DNA from: Taibaiella sp.
GTDB lineage: Bacteria > Bacteroidota > Bacteroidia > Chitinophagales > Chitinophagaceae
Direction: 5' to 3'
NCBI GenBank assembly: GCA_013815385.1
Contig: JACDGL010000009.1
Span: 62,001 to 126,000 of the forward strand
Length of the DNA: 64,000 nucleotides
Positions 58,959 through 64,000 of this stretch are shown in pieces (positions within the stretch are counted from its first letter, which is position 1; every line of letters starts with the position of its first letter). The notes under the pieces are model-generated. The model saw only the letters and a program-made list of their open reading frames with translations. It searched no databases and had not been told where the DNA came from. Position numbers and translations under genes: made by a program.

Positions 58959-60101
58959 TTATTTGTGTGTTACTATATATAAGAATCGTTCTACAGCATA
59001 AGAAGACAATTGCCCTGAGGGCCCATTAAGCGAATACTCACAGCCATGCGTGGCCCATGGCAGACCAAGCAGCAGGTGCTTTACATGATATTGCTCCAGT
59101 TTCTTATCCAGTATCTCGCTTTCTTCATAATGCACATGCGCATCGTTTCCGCCATGTACCAGTAAGGTAGGCACCGTTAGTGCGGTTACAAAGGCAGTAG
59201 CCGAACCAGCCTTATAATTTTGGGGTAGTTCGCTAAGCGTACCGCCAAAAAAATCGGACATTACCTTCTTTGAATCCATTATCAGGGGATTATCAGGATG
59301 ATTATAAGCCCAAGCCATATCAGTAGGGCCGTAAAAACTGATCACTCCTTTTATACCCGGATCATTGAGTGTGTACGCAGATGCCAGTACTATCTGCCCT
59401 CCTGCTGAGCGGCCGAGTAAAACAAAATTATTGGTATCTACATTCAATTCAGCGGCATGGGCCCGCAGATAGGTGAGTGCAGCGCGTACATCCTCTACAG
59501 GTGCAGGGCTCTTGTAAGCAGGCGCGAGGCGGTAGTTAATAGACGCTACATTATACCCTTCCCTTGCCATGCGGCTGGTTACATCGGGCAACTCGTGGCT
59601 ATTGCCGCTTTTCCAGGAGCCGCCATGCACTACTACTACACAGGGGCGCACGGCAGGCTGCGGGGCCTTAAAAAAATCAAGCGTAAGCGCCACTCCGGTA
59701 TGCGTGGCATAGGTATAGGTAGTATAAGGGATATGCCCTGCTCCAATACCGCTTATCATGCGACCAAAAGTATAGGGTTTATCCTGCTGAAAACCTGTTG
59801 AGGGAAGATCATTAACGCTAAACCCACTGGCAATTCTCTGGTCAAGGTTGCCTGCTATCCTGTAGGCACCTATTATAGGAAAGAGAAATAATATAAATGC
59901 TATCAGACTGATGATTATCCCCGGTACCCTATACCGCTTAGCCATGATGCTACCTGCCAGCAACACAATTAAAACACCTAAAAACACCCAGGGAAACTCG
60001 GAAGCCATGATACCCAGATACCATACATAATGCGATGGCACCGGCATAATGGTAAAGAGTGATAGCAGAAAGCAGAAAATAATAAGGATGATACGAAACA
60101 T
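58959..60101 (-). CDS. Membrane-anchored alpha/beta hydrolase
   Basis: 380 residues. Three hydrophobic segments fill residues 1-85. The catalytic domain starts near 130: VVVHGGSWKSGNSHE is the oxyanion-hole HGG motif, LLGRSAGGQIVLA holds the nucleophile Ser, and LVHGGNDAHVHYEESE with WATHGCEY near the end carries the Asp and His. It resembles BD-FAE/esterase-lipase enzymes anchored in the inner membrane. The substrate is unknown. Confidence 0.85.
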   Translation of the reverse strand: MFRIILIIFCFLLSLFTIMPVPSHYVWYLGIMASEFPWVFLGVLIVLLAGSIMAKRYRVPGIIISLIAFILFLFPIIGAYRIAGNLDQRIASGFSVNDLPSTGFQQDKPYTFGRMISGIGAGHIPYTTYTYATHTGVALTLDFFKAPQPAVRPCVVVVHGGSWKSGNSHELPDVTSRMAREGYNVASINYRLAPAYKSPAPVEDVRAALTYLRAHAAELNVDTNNFVLLGRSAGGQIVLASAYTLNDPGIKGVISFYGPTDMAWAYNHPDNPLIMDSKKVMSDFFGGTLSELPQNYKAGSATAFVTALTVPTLLVHGGNDAHVHYEESEILDKKLEQYHVKHLLLGLPWATHGCEYSLNGPSGQLSSYAVERFLYIVTHK

Positions 60102-60275
60102 AAGAAATAGATTGATTATATAACGTGCCTATAGCACATAACAGTAATATACGATGTTATTGTGCTGCCTGATTGGAATACGTGTGATTTTATTACAGAG
60201 CAACGTGTGAAATACACCTACCTTAGAAAACGCCGGCTAATGAAAAAAATATAAAAACCGAGGGTACGGGAATAA

Positions 60276-60869
60276 ATGATAGACAGATACGAAGAACTGA
60301 TAGAGCGCTTTATTGATAATAAGATAGGACTATGTGAGCATTTTTTAACCCTTGAATTAGCTAAGCTGCTGCAACAAAATTTGCTGGATCTGGAACGGGA
60401 TGAACGTATGGTATTTGCAGGCATTGGGAATAATGCGGTGAAAGACCAACACCAGAAGCAAAGAGGCGATAAAATATACTGGATAGATAAAAAGAATAAA
60501 AACCTGAGTGAGCTTGCCTTTTTGGAAGAAGTTGAAAACTTTATAGACCACCTTAATAAGACCTGCTATACTGGTATCAATGCCTATGAATTTCATTATG
60601 CATTGTACGATGTAGGAAGCTGCTACCAGCGGCATAAAGACCAGTTTAAAAATAATACAGACAGGAAGTACTCCCTGATCAGTTACCTAAATGATGACTG
60701 GAATAAAGATGATGGCGGGGAATTGATGATATACCTTGATGAAAAAACAGAAACTATATTGCCCACCATACGTAAAGCCGTTTTCTTTCAGAGTAATGAA
60801 CTGGAGCACGCAGTATTAACAGCTAAAAGGCCACGCATGAGCATAACCGGATGGCTAAAACGGAGTTAA
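60276..60869 (+). CDS. 2OG-Fe(II) oxygenase
   Basis: 197 residues. The iron facial triad is His120 and Asp122 (QRHKDQF) plus His178 (NELEHAV), and Arg187 (RPRMSITGW) binds 2-oxoglutarate. This is a prolyl-4-hydroxylase/SM-20-like fold, a cytoplasmic hydroxylase. The substrate may be a protein residue, but that is unproven. Confidence 0.85.
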   Translation: MIDRYEELIERFIDNKIGLCEHFLTLELAKLLQQNLLDLERDERMVFAGIGNNAVKDQHQKQRGDKIYWIDKKNKNLSELAFLEEVENFIDHLNKTCYTGINAYEFHYALYDVGSCYQRHKDQFKNNTDRKYSLISYLNDDWNKDDGGELMIYLDEKTETILPTIRKAVFFQSNELEHAVLTAKRPRMSITGWLKRS

Positions 60870-60989
60870 TTAGGGTTTTATTATTTCATAACTTAAATAG
60901 ATATGCGCATTCGCAGAATAAATAAAATAATTTCCTTCCTCTGCTGGCAAGGATTTGATATAAGGTAGTTTGAACTAACACATATAATA

Positions 60990-61763
60990 ATGTTGGCAAT
61001 TATAATACTTATAGTCATCATAGCAGTAATAATCACTAACAGGATACGAAGAAATAATAAGATCAGGTCTTATACCCTACCCGCCGGCACAAAAAAAATA
61101 TTAAGCGAATATGTAGCCTTTTATAGAATGCTGGGTGAGGATGATAAACTTGAATTTGAAGATAGGATACGTGACTTCCTGGCCAGAACAGCAATAACAG
61201 GGATTGATATTAGGATCAGCGATACAGACAGGATATTAGTAGCAGCAAGCGCCATTATACCTATATTTTCCTTTCCAGGCTGGAGGTACAACAATATTTC
61301 AGAAGTGCTTTTGTATCAAGGGGCATTTGATAAGAACTACCAGGTAAAAGGTGCCAGGAGGAATATACTGGGTATGGTAGGTAATGGGGCTATGCAGGGG
61401 CAGATGATACTATCACAGCCATCATTGGTACAAGGCTTTGCAAATGCAGAAGATGGGCGAAATACTGCTATTCATGAATTTGCACACCTGATAGATAAGG
61501 CAGATGGAGCAGTAGATGGAGTACCTGAATACCTGTTAGCGCAGCCAAATATAAAACCCTGGATCACCCATATGCACGATACAATAGAAAAAATGAAAAG
61601 GAAAGACTATTCAGATATAGACCCCTATGGGGCTACATCCGAGGCTGAATTCTTTGCCGTAGTATCTGAATATTTTTTCGAACGTCCTGATAAACTACAA
61701 AGTAACCACCCTGAACTATATACCCTGATGGAAAAGATGTTTCAGAGAAAAGGGAAATTGTAA
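60990..61763 (+). CDS. M90/MtfA-like zinc peptidase
   Basis: 257 residues. One N-terminal membrane helix (LAIIILIVIIAVIITN) is followed by the MtfA-like domain; HEFAH at 162-166 is the zinc motif, and SEAEFFAVVSEYFFE near 215 holds the third ligand Glu. MtfA in E. coli binds the Mlc repressor; here the anchor is an extra feature seen in Bacteroidota members. Confidence 0.85.
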   Translation: MLAIIILIVIIAVIITNRIRRNNKIRSYTLPAGTKKILSEYVAFYRMLGEDDKLEFEDRIRDFLARTAITGIDIRISDTDRILVAASAIIPIFSFPGWRYNNISEVLLYQGAFDKNYQVKGARRNILGMVGNGAMQGQMILSQPSLVQGFANAEDGRNTAIHEFAHLIDKADGAVDGVPEYLLAQPNIKPWITHMHDTIEKMKRKDYSDIDPYGATSEAEFFAVVSEYFFERPDKLQSNHPELYTLMEKMFQRKGKL

Positions 61764-61797
61764 CCAAAATTCCGGATTTATTTAAGAAGTAGAACTA

Positions 61798-62556
61798 TTA
61801 TTCGGATGAATGATCTCGGTCATCCACATTATCATATTCTTCTATTCCTTGTCGCGGGTCTATAATATACATATCCGGCTGGCCTACAACTATCCCCATC
61901 TTAATCCCGCATTTAATAAAATAGGCTTTTCCGAATTGGATATCAGGATGTATTTCCTTTCTGGCTTCCGTTCTTGTCCATATAGTAGCAGGTCCCTGCT
62001 TATACACTTTAATGGAAAATTTTGTTCTATTTGCTATCCGGCCTATTGTAGAATCATTTAAATGGATATTATAGCTTATTATAGCCCCAGTATAGTTAGC
62101 AGGTCTGTAAAAATATAAAAGAGCATATTTGGCATTTTCAGGAATAAGATGTTTTAATTTATAGGTATAAGAATCAACTTGATTTTTCAGTTTAGAGAAG
62201 TCATCTATGTAATAAACATCCGCATGCAGGTTATAGCAGGAACTAACCATACTCGGTTCTTTCAGTTTTGTGATCTTTAATATATTACCGCCAATTTTCC
62301 TTGCCTTTTCTTTAGCCTGTTGAATAGTACGATCATAGCCGCAATCTATTTTAAAGCCTTTATCTACTACTTTTATAGTACCAACTTTAGTAGCGCCAAC
62401 AGGGGCACTGGCGGCAGTCGACAATACAATTACCTCTGCATTTTCATTAAGAGGCGGCTGTGCATTTGCAAATGAAGTTGAAAATAACAGGATCAGAATC
62501 ATTACACATTTATAATACTGTGCGTAGCGATGTATGGGTTTTAGCATCTTATTCAT
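61798..62556 (-). CDS. Secreted protein, unknown
   Basis: 252 residues from ATG 62556, which gives a signal peptide (CVMILILLFSTSFANAQ). The frame continues 27 codons upstream but that part is hydrophobic and unlikely. Residues 25-110 (VIVLSTAASAPVGATKVGTI, then KARKIGGNILKITKLK) resemble small periplasmic DUF4156-like domains. The rest is unrecognised. It ends in an acidic tail. Confidence 0.65.
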   Translation of the reverse strand: MNKMLKPIHRYAQYYKCVMILILLFSTSFANAQPPLNENAEVIVLSTAASAPVGATKVGTIKVVDKGFKIDCGYDRTIQQAKEKARKIGGNILKITKLKEPSMVSSCYNLHADVYYIDDFSKLKNQVDSYTYKLKHLIPENAKYALLYFYRPANYTGAIISYNIHLNDSTIGRIANRTKFSIKVYKQGPATIWTRTEARKEIHPDIQFGKAYFIKCGIKMGIVVGQPDMYIIDPRQGIEEYDNVDDRDHSSE

Positions 62557-62662
62557 TTTAAAACGTAAACATAAAGCATTTTGTAAATAGAAAACTACAT
62601 AAAAAGATATGTGTGAGACTATGTCCCTGCTGACCATGTAAATAATAGGGGAAATACATATA

Positions 62663-62697
62663 CATAATAATAGCCGCCAAAAGCGGCTATTATTATG
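62663..62697. terminator. Perfect hairpin in a divergent gap
   Basis: A 15-bp perfect stem (CATAATAATAGCCGC and complement) with loop CAAAA. It sits between two genes pointing away from each other, where a terminator is not expected. Confidence 0.7.
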
Positions 62698-62752
62698 GGC
62701 AGGAACAACTATATATCTTTAGCCCTAAATGTAATCGGCATCAATTAATAAT

Positions 62753-63328
62753 ATGGAACCTGTATATATTGTAGGACAAACGTTTGATAAAACTGACTTT
62801 ACTGTAGCCCCATTTGCAAAGGGTGAATACGAAAACTGCATTTTCACTAACTGCAACTTTTCAAATACAGATATTTCCGGGAGCGCTTTCGTTGAATGTG
62901 AATTCAGGGTTTGTAATATAAGCCTGGTAAAACTGACCGGAACAGCCTTTAGAGAAGTGAAATTTAAAGACTGTAAAATGCTGGGGATGCAATTTGGAGG
63001 TTGCAATCAATTCAGCCTGCTATTTAGCTTTGATAACTGTATCCTCAACCACTCTTCTTTTTATAAGCTGAAGCTTAAAAAAATCAATTTCCATAATTCA
63101 AAACTGGAAGAGGTTGACTTTACTGAAACTGATCTGAGCAATTCTGTTTTTGATAATTGCGACCTGGTAAGAGCCACATTTGACAATACTATTCTAGAAA
63201 AAGCAGATCTCAGGACCTCGTATAACTATTCCATAGACCCGGAAACCAATCGTATAAAAAAAACAAAGTTTTCCCTTGCAGGAATAGCCGGGCTATTGGA
63301 TAAGTATGATATTGAAATAGAGTGTTGA
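62753..63328 (+). CDS. Pentapeptide-repeat protein
   Basis: 191 residues made of repeating five-residue units with a central Phe/Leu (FTNCNFSNTDISGSAFVECE, later LEEVDFTETDLSNSVFDNCD and LVRATFDNTILEKADL). They coil into a right-handed square beta-helix. The size and two-part layout match the McbG/Qnr-like group, some of which protect DNA gyrase from quinolones or toxins; many have no known role. Confidence 0.8.
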   Translation: MEPVYIVGQTFDKTDFTVAPFAKGEYENCIFTNCNFSNTDISGSAFVECEFRVCNISLVKLTGTAFREVKFKDCKMLGMQFGGCNQFSLLFSFDNCILNHSSFYKLKLKKINFHNSKLEEVDFTETDLSNSVFDNCDLVRATFDNTILEKADLRTSYNYSIDPETNRIKKTKFSLAGIAGLLDKYDIEIEC

Positions 63329-63372
63329 TAATTAAGACCACAAGATTACCCTATAACGTAAATTTAATGTTG

Positions 63373-64000
63373 TCAGTTAATGCTAATGAGCACTAATAAT
63401 AAGGTACTTGTTACAAGTAGTACCAAAGCCAGGTATACTCCCCATGTTATTGTGCCCATAAGTAAGGTATAGACCCAGTTCTTCTTAAAAAACTCCCGAC
63501 AGCTTAGCAGTGAATACACCAAGGGGATATAAATAAAGAAGGTCTTCATGAAAATAGGCTTGCTGGCATCTGTTACAGAACCAACTACCAGCAAAAGAAA
63601 TACTGCACTGATAAACATAAATACGTGCATATGCAGGCTCATTACCGCATAGTTTACGAAATTGTATCGTTTATCTCTAAACGAGCACATATACAGCAGC
63701 GCCAGTAATGGCATAAGCAGAAAAAATATCTTCGGCAACAGGTGGAAGAACTCGTTGTATATCTCCGTTATGGGGGTATCTATATCATATAGCTGGTGAC
63801 GATAAGCATAGGGGAAAATAAAGTAATTATAAAACGTAACAAAGAAATAATCACGGCTAAATTTGAATTTGTTTTCAGGCCTGGAAAAAAAACCTTTTGT
63901 GGATTCGTATGTTTCTTTATTTTGCTCTTTTACTTTTCTTAGCGAGTCGCAATTATAATCAACGATCCATTTATCATGGCGCTCGTCATGTATCCTATTA
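63373..64000 (-). CDS. DUF3667-like membrane protein, 5' end missing
   Basis: At least 209 codons, open to the right edge without a start. The visible N-terminal part is soluble and includes HDKWIVDYNCDSLRKV; then follow RPENKFKFSRDYFFVTFYN and DTPITEIYNEFFHLLPK. Four membrane helices fill the last 125 residues. The pattern fits the C-terminal half of DUF3667 proteins. The frame continues well beyond the internal TTG at 63738, so it should not be annotated as a short protein. Confidence 0.65.
   Translation of the reverse strand, partial: NRIHDERHDKWIVDYNCDSLRKVKEQNKETYESTKGFFSRPENKFKFSRDYFFVTFYNYFIFPYAYRHQLYDIDTPITEIYNEFFHLLPKIFFLLMPLLALLYMCSFRDKRYNFVNYAVMSLHMHVFMFISAVFLLLVVGSVTDASKPIFMKTFFIYIPLVYSLLSCREFFKKNWVYTLLMGTITWGVYLALVLLVTSTLLLVLISIN

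Overview
The window reads as chromosomal DNA of a Bacteroidota bacterium, most likely of the Chitinophagales/Chitinophagaceae type. Pointers are promoters with the Bacteroidota -7 box TAnnTTTG, almost no Shine-Dalgarno sites, a type IX secretion C-terminal sorting domain, Bacteroidota-type families (DUF5723, FbaB-type aldolase, SIS-type phosphoglucose/phosphomannose isomerase, MtaB, IscA-like protein) and compact genes ended by strong hairpins. No taxonomic marker such as 16S rRNA is present, so the family is an inference.

Layout. 1-25.4 kb is mostly core and household DNA: two secreted proteins of unknown role, class I fructose-bisphosphate aldolase, a GT39-like membrane glycosyltransferase, a cystathionine beta-synthase operon, malate dehydrogenase, an M1 aminopeptidase, an ABC exporter, an IscA-type Fe-S protein, ribosomal protein S1, a secreted S41-like protease, arginase and valyl-tRNA synthetase. 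25.4-30.9 kb is an accessory stretch: a terminase-small-subunit-like HTH gene preceded by 22-bp-spaced repeats, an ORF invaded by palindromic repeats, a 195-bp tandem repeat, a short tail of a broken gene, and an AT-rich row of small genes that includes two polymorphic-toxin immunity families (NTF2-fold and Imm26) but no toxin. Three copies of a hairpin repeat punctuate this row. 30.9-45.6 kb returns to core genes: MFS transporter, aldehyde dehydrogenase, phosphoglucomutase, FSA-type transaldolase, phosphosugar isomerase, YraN, YeiH-like transporter, PurM, MtaB and tRNA-Lys.

46-56.7 kb, directly behind the tRNA, holds a one-direction module: acetate kinase, phosphoketolase and a complete nine-gene N-type ATPase operon (atpDCQRBEFAG). 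The first two enzymes would make ATP from sugar phosphates through acetyl phosphate. The N-ATPase is a family thought to work as an ATP-driven ion pump, and its c subunit carries a Q/ES/Y set of Na+ ligands. The simplest reading is a fermentative ATP supply feeding a Na+ pump. A ferritin-like DUF892 protein with a basic tail and a beta-carbonic anhydrase follow.

Between those last two genes lies a good candidate for an undescribed small RNA: two CGTAG-TT-CTACG operators, a promoter with ideal spacing, a structured body of about 100 nt and a terminator whose G-U pairs fit only the + strand. The right edge has an alpha/beta hydrolase, a 2OG-Fe(II) oxygenase, an MtfA-like peptidase, a pentapeptide-repeat protein and a DUF3667-like membrane protein that runs off the window.
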